Shown here in pieces: positions 18,253 through 27,219 of a stretch of 60,262 nt of DNA. The notes beneath the pieces were generated by a model. It was not told the DNA's origin. It was given only the letters and a program-made list of their open reading frames with translations, and did not search any database. Location: positions 1 through 60,262 of the forward strand of contig NZ_JARGDP010000012.1 in the NCBI RefSeq assembly GCF_029210395.1. The letters run 5' to 3'. Source of the stretch: Petrocella sp. FN5. Lineage in GTDB: Bacteria > Bacillota > Clostridia > Lachnospirales > Vallitaleaceae. The translations under genes and the position numbers were made by a program. Positions within the stretch are counted from its first letter, which is position 1, and every line of letters starts with the position of its first letter.

Positions 18253-20076
18253 ATGTCAGAAGAAAAAAAAGATGAATTATTGGATAACTTAACAGTGAAA
18301 TTGGAAAAAGGAATCAAGTCGATGGCTACCTTAAAATCATTTGCCATTGGCCTCTTTATTCTTTTTGTGCTTGGGTGTGCCATATTGACCTACATGCAAT
18401 TTGCTACATTTGAGCAGTTCCAAAAGGGTGAGTCTGCCATGGAATATATAGAAAAAGATAAAGAAAATTGGGTATATGAAGATCATGGTCTGGATATTCT
18501 TATTTCTGAGAATGTTATTGCCCACGAACTGTCCATCTTGATTGCTAAAGATGTGAAAGATACAGCCTATAATTTGGAACATCTCTATTATGATGGTAAG
18601 AAGCAAGCTTTGAAGTTGAATCTGACCTTTGCCGGTTTCTATCTTCCGATTGTATATTATATGGAATATTCTGAAGATGAAGGCAACCTTAGAGTGTCTT
18701 ATGATAAGGTTGGTATAGGACGACATGAATTCAAAGTCATTGGTCCATTGAAATATCTGATAAATAGAGGTAGAGTAAGCCGGCTGATTCATGAAATGCG
18801 TATTGATTTGACCCAATATGGCAAGCCATCAGGCCTTGATCTTATGTATGTTGTGCCCATGGACCAAGACTTGAAGCTTAACTTTGTCGTGAATGAAGAA
18901 GAGATACAGGTTGTTATTGAGCAGATGAGAGGTGCCATAAACAAAGAACTACTACCTATTTACAGGGCCAGTTCATCCCCTCTAGCAGCAGAGGCTGTTG
19001 ATCTATTAGAACAGATTTATCCTTTATCAGCAGACCAAATGAAACGTATGATTAAAGATGTAACCGGTGGGCGAGAACTGGTCAGACATTTATTGGTGTT
19101 AACCAATGAAACAATGACCAACCAGATTGTATTAGAGCTCCAGAAACAAGGATTTGATCTTGACAGGGAACAAATTGCCCTTGATCGAAAGGCACTTGAA
19201 GGCCAGATTATTGATGAGTATGCTGTAGAGATTTTTAATGGTTTGGAAGCATATTTTTCAGATCAGATTGTGGCTTATAACAACGGACGTCCTTTTGATT
19301 TGCTCAATATGAAAACAGTCACGATCCAAGATATCGTCAGAAACTATAACATTAAGATTGAGGATAGCATATTGGAACGTATGAACTTTGTATTAGTGGA
19401 TGGCTTTAGTATTGCCTATGAAGTCGACCCATCGACCTATTATATTAAGTCTTTAGATGGTTTTGAGGTACTTTCAAAGGAAGACTATGAACAGCTTCCG
19501 GGATCAGGACCCTATATCGAACCAAAACTTGTAACAGATTTAGAGATGTGGCAAGAAGTTGAGACTATCCTTATGGAAAAATTCGAGGTGGAACGGATAT
19601 TTATTCGTTATATGAAGACAGATGGTAGATCAATTTTTACCATAGCATCTCCTGTTAATAACCCACAGATATATTTGAGTGTTGCCATGATAAAAGACGA
19701 CACCATTAAAATATTAGAGGATAATGTACAATCTATAGAAGCTTTATTAGAGGCACATCCCGACTTTAACATTGAGACGGTAACGCGAGAAATTGAGACC
19801 GTTCAACTGAAGAAAATATCTGAAGAAATACAGGCCTATATACTTGAAGATATGTATCAACAGGGAAAACTTAACCACCCTAGTAATTATACGATAGAAT
19901 ACAGCTCATTTGACGGTAAGTATATATCATTTTTAGTTTCAAATGGAGAAGAATACGTCTATAGGGTTGAGGATACATCTTTTGGTACCTATTTGGCAAC
20001 GGTTTATGACAAGGAAAAGGCCATCAGAAATTGGCGAGACATACCTAAGATTATTTTATTACAAGACAAACCTTAA
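18253..20076 (+). CDS. Large membrane-anchored protein with a DUF2140/YpmS-like segment
   Basis: A 607-residue protein that I cannot assign. Residues about 28-48 form one membrane helix, so most of the protein is outside the cell. The next 100 residues resemble the lipid-binding-like YpmS (DUF2140) fold, including LKLNLTFAGFYLPIVYYMEY and VGIGRHEFKVIGPLKYLI. The remaining 400 residues are acidic, mostly helical in appearance and unfamiliar. GGAGGG precedes the ATG, 19 bases after asnS. The gene is followed closely by an M42 peptidase. A role in envelope maintenance is a guess. Confidence 0.75.
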   Translation: MSEEKKDELLDNLTVKLEKGIKSMATLKSFAIGLFILFVLGCAILTYMQFATFEQFQKGESAMEYIEKDKENWVYEDHGLDILISENVIAHELSILIAKDVKDTAYNLEHLYYDGKKQALKLNLTFAGFYLPIVYYMEYSEDEGNLRVSYDKVGIGRHEFKVIGPLKYLINRGRVSRLIHEMRIDLTQYGKPSGLDLMYVVPMDQDLKLNFVVNEEEIQVVIEQMRGAINKELLPIYRASSSPLAAEAVDLLEQIYPLSADQMKRMIKDVTGGRELVRHLLVLTNETMTNQIVLELQKQGFDLDREQIALDRKALEGQIIDEYAVEIFNGLEAYFSDQIVAYNNGRPFDLLNMKTVTIQDIVRNYNIKIEDSILERMNFVLVDGFSIAYEVDPSTYYIKSLDGFEVLSKEDYEQLPGSGPYIEPKLVTDLEMWQEVETILMEKFEVERIFIRYMKTDGRSIFTIASPVNNPQIYLSVAMIKDDTIKILEDNVQSIEALLEAHPDFNIETVTREIETVQLKKISEEIQAYILEDMYQQGKLNHPSNYTIEYSSFDGKYISFLVSNGEEYVYRVEDTSFGTYLATVYDKEKAIRNWRDIPKIILLQDKP

Positions 20077-20089
20077 GAAGGACTATAAT

Positions 20090-21124
20090 ATGATGGATAT
20101 GAACTATATTAAGGAACAACTCAGTAGTTTGGTTGGCATTCACAGTCCCAGTGGTTTTTGTGATGCTGTCACCGATTATGTGAAAAAAGAAGCCAGCCGT
20201 CTTGGTTATGAGGTGAACTATACTCAAAAAGGCGGTATCTATATCACCATAAAAGGCGTCAATGACAAGGAAGCCATTGGCATGGCTTCTCATTTGGACA
20301 CCCTTGGTGCTATGGTTAGATCCATTAATGACGATGGTACGATTCGGTTTACCAGTATTGGTGGCTATATGATGTCAACGATTAATGGTGCCTATTGTAG
20401 CATTTATACAAGAGACGGTAAGATCTATAAAGGTACTATGCTGTCTAAGAAAGCTTCGGTTCATGTTTATGAAGACATAGATGATTATAAGCTCATAGAA
20501 GAAAATATGTTGATTCGTGTAGATGAGCAAGCAAGTACTAAAGCAGATATCTTAAAGCTTGGCATTGAAGTTGGGAATTTTATTGGAATTGATCCTATGT
20601 ACCGAGAAACAGAATCTGGCTTTATTAATTCCAGACACTTGGATAATAAAGCAGGTGCAGCTGTATTACTTGGTTTGCTTGAGACCATCAAAAGCGAAAA
20701 AATAGTATTTAAAAATACCTTGCAGGTTATTTTTACAACCTACGAAGAAGTGGGGCATGGTGCTTCTTTTATTCCGGATAATATTAAAACACTGATTGCT
20801 GTAGACATGGGTGCCATAGGTGAAGACCTTAGTTGCACAGAACAAGACGTTTCCATCTGTGTAAAGGATTCTTCCGGACCCTATGACCATAAACTGGTAT
20901 CAGAGCTTCTTGAGATTGCTAAGGACAAGAAGCTGAATTACGCACTGGATGTCTATCCCCACTATGGTTCAGATGCCAGTGCAGCCCTTAAAAGTGGTGC
21001 TAATATCAGAGCCGCTTTGGTAGGGCCTGGGATTCATGCATCCCATGGTATGGAGCGCACCCATGAAAAAGCCTTGGAACAGACCCTATTGTTGTTACTA
21101 GGTTATTTGGAAAAGATTAAATAA
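20090..21124 (+). CDS. M42-family aminopeptidase (CelM/FrvX-like)
   Basis: A 344-residue member of the M42 metallopeptidase family, which form large tetrahedral complexes and trim short peptides. The metal ligands are visible: GMASHLDTLGAM (His-x-Asp), NSRHLDNKAGA (bridging Asp), TTYEEVGHGA (catalytic Glu-Glu) and IHASHGMERTHEKAL (last His). AGAAGGA lies 7 bases before the ATG, 13 bases after the previous stop codon. An upstream in-frame ATG would overlap the preceding gene by 134 bases and is rejected. Confidence 0.92.
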   Translation: MMDMNYIKEQLSSLVGIHSPSGFCDAVTDYVKKEASRLGYEVNYTQKGGIYITIKGVNDKEAIGMASHLDTLGAMVRSINDDGTIRFTSIGGYMMSTINGAYCSIYTRDGKIYKGTMLSKKASVHVYEDIDDYKLIEENMLIRVDEQASTKADILKLGIEVGNFIGIDPMYRETESGFINSRHLDNKAGAAVLLGLLETIKSEKIVFKNTLQVIFTTYEEVGHGASFIPDNIKTLIAVDMGAIGEDLSCTEQDVSICVKDSSGPYDHKLVSELLEIAKDKKLNYALDVYPHYGSDASAALKSGANIRAALVGPGIHASHGMERTHEKALEQTLLLLLGYLEKIK

Positions 21125-21189
21125 ATCGTCATTTCGTCAATAAAAAGCTTATATTTACATACATTAGCAGCCTATAATACCAGAAGAAG

Positions 21190-21330
21190 CCAACATCGAC
21201 CATGAAGTTCCTGGAAGCAGTGTATGTGATGAAGTTAGTCAGCATGGATGCTGACCGTCGACTTTTGGTGCATGGATGCATCAATCGGAGACCGTAATCA
21301 TATACACTGTGGAAGAGTTTTCATGGGACC
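21190..21330 (+). repeat. Structured dispersed element, copy 1
   Basis: This 141-bp element is about 93% identical to the reverse complement of 54383-54522. It folds with an outer stem CCATGAA/TTCATGG (21200-21206, 21320-21326), a 13-bp stem CAGTGTATGTGAT/ATCATATACACTG (21218-21230, 21297-21309) and two inner hairpins, GTCAGCA-TGGA-TGCTGAC (21238-21255) and GGTGCA-TGGA-TGCATC (21267-21282). Between the copies one A-T pair (21224/21303) becomes G-C, a compensatory change. Two pairs are G-U on this strand but would be A-C on the other, which favours an RNA read in this direction. No known family is recognised. Confidence 0.8.
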
Positions 21331-21352
21331 CATTTTAACACAGCATACCATC

Positions 21353-22114
21353 TTATTCATGAAACTGTTCTATGGTGAAGATATTCTTGTCCCCACGATA
21401 ACGGGATATGGTGTACTCTACCGGTGTATCAAACTTATTATAACCAGTATAATGGAAAAGTTGGATGGCTGTGGTTTTGGTGATGTCCAAGAGGTCACAA
21501 TCTTCTTTGGTCGGAATGACAGCTTCAATATTTCTTACAACACGATAGATTTTTGTATTAACATTTTGTGCCAGTATTTTGTAAAGAGATTCCTGACCCA
21601 TGTCATGATCCAAGATATGCTTACAAAAGGAATAAGGCATATATGTCTGAGTAATGACGATGGGTTGACCGTCAGCGTAACGCAATCTTTTCAAACTAAT
21701 GACATCTGTGTTGGCAGTGATACGAAGTGCACCGGAAACCTCAGTGTTGGCTGGTATGACTTTTAGGTCGATGACTTCGGAAGAAGGTGTGTACCCTTTA
21801 CGCGTCATTTCTGCATTATAGCTTTCAATCTTGCGGATAAAATCTTGATTGATTTTGTTCTGAGCTACAAAAGTACCACGCCCTTTAACACGGTGAAACT
21901 TGTTCTCATTCACCAATTCGGTTAAAGCTTGTCTTATTGTGGTACGGCTAATTCCGAATATATCACATAACTCAAACTCGGTTGGAATCATATCACCGGC
22001 TTGAAGTTCGCCATTTTTCATCATATTTAGTAATATATTCTTAAATTGGAAATAGAGGGGAATGGGTGTTGTTTTATCGACAACATACTGCTTGAATAAA
22101 TCAATTTTTGTCAT
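21353..22114 (-). CDS. GntR-family regulator, HutC/UTRA subfamily
   Basis: A 253-residue repressor. The N-terminal winged helix holds FGISRTTIRQALTELVNE, and the C-terminal UTRA ligand domain includes VISLKRLRYADGQPIVITQT and VEYTISRYRGDKN. UTRA regulators usually sense phosphorylated sugars or amino acids. The start is taken as the ATG preceded by AAGGTGA; a GTG 9 bases upstream is also in frame. It stands alone, divergent from a phosphofructokinase gene across about 300 bp, so sugar-related control is plausible but not shown. Confidence 0.9.
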   Translation of the reverse strand: MTKIDLFKQYVVDKTTPIPLYFQFKNILLNMMKNGELQAGDMIPTEFELCDIFGISRTTIRQALTELVNENKFHRVKGRGTFVAQNKINQDFIRKIESYNAEMTRKGYTPSSEVIDLKVIPANTEVSGALRITANTDVISLKRLRYADGQPIVITQTYMPYSFCKHILDHDMGQESLYKILAQNVNTKIYRVVRNIEAVIPTKEDCDLLDITKTTAIQLFHYTGYNKFDTPVEYTISRYRGDKNIFTIEQFHE

Positions 22115-22415
22115 TTTCGTCACCTTGTCATCATAATATAGTTGTAATATGTTATGCTTATGCTACATACACTATTTTACAGGAATCTTAGGAAAAATCA
22201 AGCGTTATTTAGGACAAATCAAGGTTTATAAGATTTTATTATTGAAGACTTGGGTACTTTACAAGGTAAAACGGATGAATAGGTATGTATGTAATGACAT
22301 AATAAGTGAAAAGTTGGGTTATAACTTAGCCTTTTGTCATGAAGAGGGATATGGTATCATGATAATAGTGTATAACACAAACCCATCAAGTTCATAAGGA
22401 TTAGGAGTGGTAGAA
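22115..22415. other. Divergent intergenic region, GntR/UTRA gene and phosphofructokinase
   Basis: AT-rich and without a credible gene; a possible 82-codon frame has no ribosome site and no recognisable sequence. TTGTCA (22334-22339) and GATAAT (22361-22366) are 21 bases apart, a poor promoter for the kinase gene. I see no clear operator. Confidence 0.5.
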
Positions 22416-23489
22416 TTGAAAAAACGAATAGGTATTTTAACCAGCGGCGGAGATTGTCCAGGTCTTAATGCAGCCATTAGAGGTGTTGCAAGGGCTTCTT
22501 ATGATTTGCTGGATTGTGAGATTATTGGGATTAAAGGTGGATATAAGGGCTTAATTGATGGCGATTATAAAGTTATGGCTTCTCATGATTTTTCAGGTAT
22601 ATTGACACGAGGTGGTACGATTCTTGGGACCCATCGAACGCCTTATAAACAAATGAGAAAAATAGAAGAAGACGGAATTGATAAAGTGGCCAATATGGTC
22701 AAAAACTACAATCAATTAAAGTTGGATTGTTTGGTGACCATCGGTGGTAACGGCACCCACAAAAATGCTAATCTCCTAAGAGAAGAAGGCTTAAATATTA
22801 TTGGTTTACCAAAAACCATTGATAATGATATCTATGGTACAGAAATGACATTTGGGTTTCATAGTGCGGTTGACATTGCTACAGAGGTGATCGATCGAAT
22901 CCATACAACAGCGGATTCTCATGACCGGGTTATGTTGATTGAGCTTATGGGACATAAAGCCGGATGGTTGACTTTATTTTCAGGTATTGCGGGTGGCGCC
23001 GATGTTGTATTGATACCGGAGATTCCATACAGTGAAGAGAAAGTATATGAAGCACTTGAAGAAAGACGTAGAAAAGGCAAAGACTTTTCAATCATTGCCG
23101 TGGCAGAAGGTGCTGTTAACAAGGCAGAAGCGGCTATGAGTAAAAAGGATTTTAAACGTTATAGAGAAGAAATGGCGGATCAAACAGTTTCTTACCGTTT
23201 GGCAAGACAAATCAGCGCCAATCTGGGCTTAGAAACAAGGGTCACCATCCCCGGACATCAACAAAGGGGCGGTTCTCCATCTGCTTATGATAGGGTATTA
23301 GCCACCAAACTAGGTGCCTATGCAGCAAGACTGATTGCAGAAGAGGATTATGGCAATACGGTTTCTATTGTAAACAATAAACTAAGAGCAACACCTCTTG
23401 AAGAAATGGCAGCAAAGCTTAAGCTGGTTACACGGGATGATGATTTGGTCAAAACCGGTGAAGCGGTTGGATTAACATATGGTGATTAA
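22416..23489 (+). CDS. 6-phosphofructokinase, atypical (group III-like)
   Basis: A 357-residue enzyme that phosphorylates fructose 6-phosphate in glycolysis. The family start RIGILTSGGDCPGLNA and PKTIDNDIYGTEMTFGF are clear, as is IPGHQQRGGSPSAYDR. Two donor-site positions are unusual: the usual GGDGS reads GGNGT, losing the Mg-binding aspartate, and LPGTIDND reads LPKTIDND, with a lysine as in PPi-dependent and group III enzymes. The phosphoryl donor (ATP or PPi) is therefore open. I prefer the TTG start with TAGGAG 8 bases upstream; a GTG 9 bases earlier is also possible. Confidence 0.9.
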   Translation: MKKRIGILTSGGDCPGLNAAIRGVARASYDLLDCEIIGIKGGYKGLIDGDYKVMASHDFSGILTRGGTILGTHRTPYKQMRKIEEDGIDKVANMVKNYNQLKLDCLVTIGGNGTHKNANLLREEGLNIIGLPKTIDNDIYGTEMTFGFHSAVDIATEVIDRIHTTADSHDRVMLIELMGHKAGWLTLFSGIAGGADVVLIPEIPYSEEKVYEALEERRRKGKDFSIIAVAEGAVNKAEAAMSKKDFKRYREEMADQTVSYRLARQISANLGLETRVTIPGHQQRGGSPSAYDRVLATKLGAYAARLIAEEDYGNTVSIVNNKLRATPLEEMAAKLKLVTRDDDLVKTGEAVGLTYGD

Positions 23490-23603
23490 GAACTCATCTT
23501 TCTCAGATGATTTCTATATTCTTGGTAGCACATTAGTCTAATCTACTTATAGAAATCCAATAAATAGGAAGTTGAATTTATAATTAAGGAAGTGAAGCGG
23601 TTG

Positions 23604-24575
23604 ATGGTCTTAGATAAGAATATAATATTTCAGGTGGGATTATTATTGACATTAATCGTGGTATGGACCTGTTTTCTCATTTGGTACAAGGTTAGAAAGG
23701 TAAAAGAGATGGGTTTTCCGAATCTAAATATCCTTTCGATAGTGGGTATAACAATATTAATCTTGCAAATGATGGATACCGTGACAATTGGTTTACCTAT
23801 TGATGTTTTTTTTAAGAGGCTGATTCGGTATTTGAGTGTTATTTTTTATGGACTCATGATCATATATTTGTTGGTTAAAGTGAATCGAATAAGAAAGAAA
23901 GAATATTTTGTCGATCAATCAACGGACTTAAAAACAGTGTTCTATTCAATGGATGATTTGGCTGTCATTATTGATCATCATGGGGTTGTCGTAGAGTTAA
24001 ACCATCCGATGGCTTATCAAAGCATTTTTGGAAACGATACCCATATAGATGAAATTCTTAATAGGATTGTAAAGACGACTAAAGACTTTGACTTCATTTC
24101 CATAAAAGAAAGCCTTATAAAAGAAGGTAAAAAAAGACCGATTAAAATCATACTTAAGATTTCAGAAAAGACATTTTTAGTTACATTTTCTTCAATTATG
24201 AGTAAAGATACCTTTATTGGAAATGCCATGGTTGTTTATGATGTTACCGATCAAAAACAAGTGGAGAAAAAACTGGAAGATCAAATAGCCTATATGGCGT
24301 TGGCCAATAAAAAGCTTAGGGATTCAGTAGCAATCACAAATAATTTGGAAAGTGAAAAAGTAAGGCTTGAATTGGTGGATCAAGTTCAAAAAAACCTCAT
24401 AGTAAAAATAGAGAAAATGGTGACTCAGGTACATTATATTCAAAAAACACATTACAATACGATGCAAGAATATCATAAAGCGATTCATGATGTTGCAGAC
24501 TATTTAAGAGAGATATATAAAGATGTTCGAGATTCAATCAAGGAATTGTTCTCAAATCAAAAGGGGGTTTTGTAA
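23604..24575 (+). CDS. Membrane PAS sensor with degenerate kinase dimerisation domain
   Basis: About 324 residues. Three hydrophobic helices lie in the first 105 residues, then a PAS-like domain (MDDLAVIIDHHGVVVELNHP to AMVVYDVTDQKQVEKKL) and a coiled coil. The C-terminal stretch ESEKVRLELVDQVQKNLIV looks like the HisKA_3 dimerisation helix of NarL-type kinases, but Gln or Asn stands where the phosphorylated His should be, and there is no ATPase domain. The stop is one base before the response regulator start, so the two are coupled. It may tune the nearby histidine kinase. The start is uncertain: a TTG 3 bases upstream also fits AGGAAG. Confidence 0.65.
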   Translation: MVLDKNIIFQVGLLLTLIVVWTCFLIWYKVRKVKEMGFPNLNILSIVGITILILQMMDTVTIGLPIDVFFKRLIRYLSVIFYGLMIIYLLVKVNRIRKKEYFVDQSTDLKTVFYSMDDLAVIIDHHGVVVELNHPMAYQSIFGNDTHIDEILNRIVKTTKDFDFISIKESLIKEGKKRPIKIILKISEKTFLVTFSSIMSKDTFIGNAMVVYDVTDQKQVEKKLEDQIAYMALANKKLRDSVAITNNLESEKVRLELVDQVQKNLIVKIEKMVTQVHYIQKTHYNTMQEYHKAIHDVADYLREIYKDVRDSIKELFSNQKGVL

Positions 24576-24576
24576 A

Positions 24577-25221
24577 ATGAGAGTTCTATTGGCAGATGAT
24601 CAGCTGCTTTTTCGAACCATGTTAGAAGAGATGCTAAAGAAAGACCATGAGATTGAAATTGTTGCTTCAGCATCTAATGGAGAAGAAGCTGTAAAAATGA
24701 CAAAAAAATATAAACCGGACATGGTATTGCTGGACATTCAGATGCCTGTTCAAACTGGTATTGAAGCTTTAGTAGAGATAAAATCCAGTCTACCAAATAC
24801 TAAAGTTGTCATGTTAACAACCTTTGAAGATTCAAAAAATATATCGGCGGCCTGTTGCTCCGGCGCTGATGGGTATTTGGTCAAAGACATGAAGCCGGAG
24901 GCCCTTGTTTTAGCAATTAAATGTCTTCAGTATGATATGGTTATCTTTCATAAAGCTGTTTATGAGACTATTTCTATACATAGTTCATTGGGACTTAGGT
25001 GTTCATCTGAGAAGTTAGAAATAGATGATTGTGTATTTGATGCCATTGACCTGGCGATTATCAGACAAATTGTTGAAGGTAAGACAAACAAAGAAATTGC
25101 TAGTAGCATCAACTATAGTGAAGGTACAATCAAAAATAGAGTCTCTAAAATACTGAGTATGACGGGACTGCTTGACCGAACACAAGTCTCTGTATTTGCA
25201 ATCAAAAATCAGATTGTATAA
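24577..25221 (+). CDS. NarL/LuxR-family response regulator
   Basis: A 214-residue regulator. The receiver domain has the acidic pocket LLADDQ, the phospho-acceptor Asp in MVLLDIQMP and the conserved Lys in YLVKDMKPEA. The C-terminal LuxR-type helix-turn-helix includes IVEGKTNKEIASSINYSEGT and IKNRVSKIL. AAGGGGG precedes the ATG. Its 3' end overlaps the convergent histidine kinase gene by 20 bases; that kinase is the likely partner. Confidence 0.93.
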   Translation: MRVLLADDQLLFRTMLEEMLKKDHEIEIVASASNGEEAVKMTKKYKPDMVLLDIQMPVQTGIEALVEIKSSLPNTKVVMLTTFEDSKNISAACCSGADGYLVKDMKPEALVLAIKCLQYDMVIFHKAVYETISIHSSLGLRCSSEKLEIDDCVFDAIDLAIIRQIVEGKTNKEIASSINYSEGTIKNRVSKILSMTGLLDRTQVSVFAIKNQIV

Positions 25222-26950
25222 TCATAGAATCGGTATAGAACTTTGGTAATGTAGCGTGAATATTAAAACCATGAACCCCATCTGAACCGAAGTTAACATG
25301 ACCGCCAAGAGATGAAAACCTTTCTTCTATGCCTTTTAATCCATAGTTCTTAATGATTGAAGTACATCCATTACCATCGTCAATAATAAACAGATGGATG
25401 AAAGCGGGTTCAAAACGAAGAACAATATGTAGATTTTTGGCTTGTCCATGTTTGATTGCATTTGTCATGGCTTCTTGACACAAACGAAAAACAGCCTCAG
25501 TCTGAGGACTATCAAGTTCATATACTTGCCCTTGAACCAGAAAATCTAATTGGATTTTCTGGTTTTTTAAACAATGAATGGCATGGGTGAGTGAGGTCGT
25601 ACCCCATGAGGATTCTCCATTAATAAAAGTGTTTTTTAAATCATTTAAACCGTTGGTAAGAAGCTCGCTAATTTGCATGAGTTTTTGATGAGAGGCTTCA
25701 AGATGCTGGTCTGTTGCTGCAAGTTCAGCTGTGCCGATTACAACCGTCAGGCTATGGCCTAAAATATCATGCATATTTTGTGCTATTTTTGATTTTGCTT
25801 TTGCAATAGCTAATTCTTTTGTTTTTTGAGCCAGTGTATCTAATTTATGATTGGTAAGGGTTAATTGATGCTTTTGATTCGATAAAGCGTTTTGTTTGGA
25901 GACCAGATTAGAAATGTCTTTAAAGCATATCAGAAATTGTTTTTTTCCTATATTTTTTTTAGATACTTCATAAACAATAGAAGGCTCTAATTCTAAGCTA
26001 TAGGGAATCATACTTTTTTGATCCGTTAAAAAGGCATGTAAATGCTTATGTTTATCTTTCTTTTGAAAAATACAATTTTTATAGAAAGTATTTAGTGAGT
26101 TGGCATCTGTATAATCCGGAAACATTTGAATAAAAGCAGGATTTGCACCATACATATATTCTTTAGAACTATGTATAAATACAATACCTTGAGGAAGTCC
26201 AGAATAAATATGATAATAGGAAATGGGTGAGTGATCAAAAAAACGAAAGCGCAGAGCCGGTATCATAAAAAGAACAATGGCAATAGAACCGGATATAGGG
26301 GTAAAATCAAAAACTGGAAATGGAAAAATCCAAGTCATAAGGTCCAACTTAAAAAGTATATAATAAAAATTGGTAAATAAGGGTAGAAGCGTAATAAGGG
26401 CAAAGAATCTTCCCCATATGCGTCTGCCAAAAAATCCGGGTTGGCGCGTATAATTTTTTGATAAATATATAATAGCAATAAAAATATAAAGGTACTGAAA
26501 AATCTGTATAGGATAGAAAAAAGGACCAAACCGATCTCTATAAAAGTCAAAATATGAATAGAAACCCATATGCAAAGGATTTGTTAATACAGTTACAAAA
26601 GCGAGAAGAGGGAAAAGAGCTAAAAAAAACAGTAATCTTTTAGAGGGAACAGTATTTTTTTGATAAATATAGGCAAAAACCAACATGAAATAACCAAGAA
26701 AACAAACGCCAACATATTGAGTCACAATAAAGAACCATCTTAAGTCTTGAGTTGGTGCGATGGTTTTAAACAGTTTTGAAACAATCCAAATAAGTAACAT
26801 CATTACAACTATGAGATAGCTATAGAGTAAGGGTGTTTTTTTTGCTTTCAAATAGATATAAAAGCTAAAACCTAATAAAAGCATTAGAGAAACAATATGA
26901 AAACTAAAAATTGTCAAGATTTCAATCGCAAGTTTTTCAGATACTTCCAT
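25202..26950 (-). CDS. 7TM histidine kinase with PAS and HisKA_3 domains
   Basis: A 582-residue sensor. Seven or eight hydrophobic helices fill residues about 10-230, like the HisKA-associated 7TM module, followed by a PAS domain (GIVFIHSSKEYMYGANPAFI), a coiled coil, and HisKA_3 with the phospho-His in NMHDILGHSLT. The ATPase domain has EAMTNAIKHG (N box) and GLKGIEERFSSLGG. This type phosphorylates NarL-family regulators, matching the convergent gene. GAGGGG precedes the start. The tail-to-tail overlap means transcription of the two genes can interfere. Confidence 0.92.
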   Translation of the reverse strand: MEVSEKLAIEILTIFSFHIVSLMLLLGFSFYIYLKAKKTPLLYSYLIVVMMLLIWIVSKLFKTIAPTQDLRWFFIVTQYVGVCFLGYFMLVFAYIYQKNTVPSKRLLFFLALFPLLAFVTVLTNPLHMGFYSYFDFYRDRFGPFFYPIQIFQYLYIFIAIIYLSKNYTRQPGFFGRRIWGRFFALITLLPLFTNFYYILFKLDLMTWIFPFPVFDFTPISGSIAIVLFMIPALRFRFFDHSPISYYHIYSGLPQGIVFIHSSKEYMYGANPAFIQMFPDYTDANSLNTFYKNCIFQKKDKHKHLHAFLTDQKSMIPYSLELEPSIVYEVSKKNIGKKQFLICFKDISNLVSKQNALSNQKHQLTLTNHKLDTLAQKTKELAIAKAKSKIAQNMHDILGHSLTVVIGTAELAATDQHLEASHQKLMQISELLTNGLNDLKNTFINGESSWGTTSLTHAIHCLKNQKIQLDFLVQGQVYELDSPQTEAVFRLCQEAMTNAIKHGQAKNLHIVLRFEPAFIHLFIIDDGNGCTSIIKNYGLKGIEERFSSLGGHVNFGSDGVHGFNIHATLPKFYTDSMIIQSDF

Positions 26951-27219
26951 TAAAACAACCCCTCTTTATTGGCAATATTATTGAATGCATTATAGCATTC
27001 TAAGTTAAGGCTTTCAAGGTAATTCATTTTTAGAAGTTTTTGTACAAGAAGATAATGCCTACCTAAGTCACTTAAAATGACCACCTATACAAAAAGCAAT
27101 GACTTTAAATAGGACAAATGGCACTATAATAACAACAGAATAAAGAATAAAATGATAAAGAGGCAGATAAAAAAATAGACAGGAGGATTAAAAAGGATGT
27201 ACAAGAGGAAGGAGAGCAA

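Noticed and set aside
19943-20089. Upstream extension of the M42 peptidase
   Set aside because: It would overlap the preceding gene by 134 bases; a good ribosome site fixes the start at 20090.
21248-21766. 172-codon plus-strand frame opposite the GntR/UTRA gene
   Set aside because: It is antisense to a clear regulator gene and starts inside the structured repeat.
22149-22397. 82-codon frame between the GntR/UTRA gene and the phosphofructokinase gene
   Set aside because: No ribosome site, no recognisable domain, and it fills the region needed for promoters.
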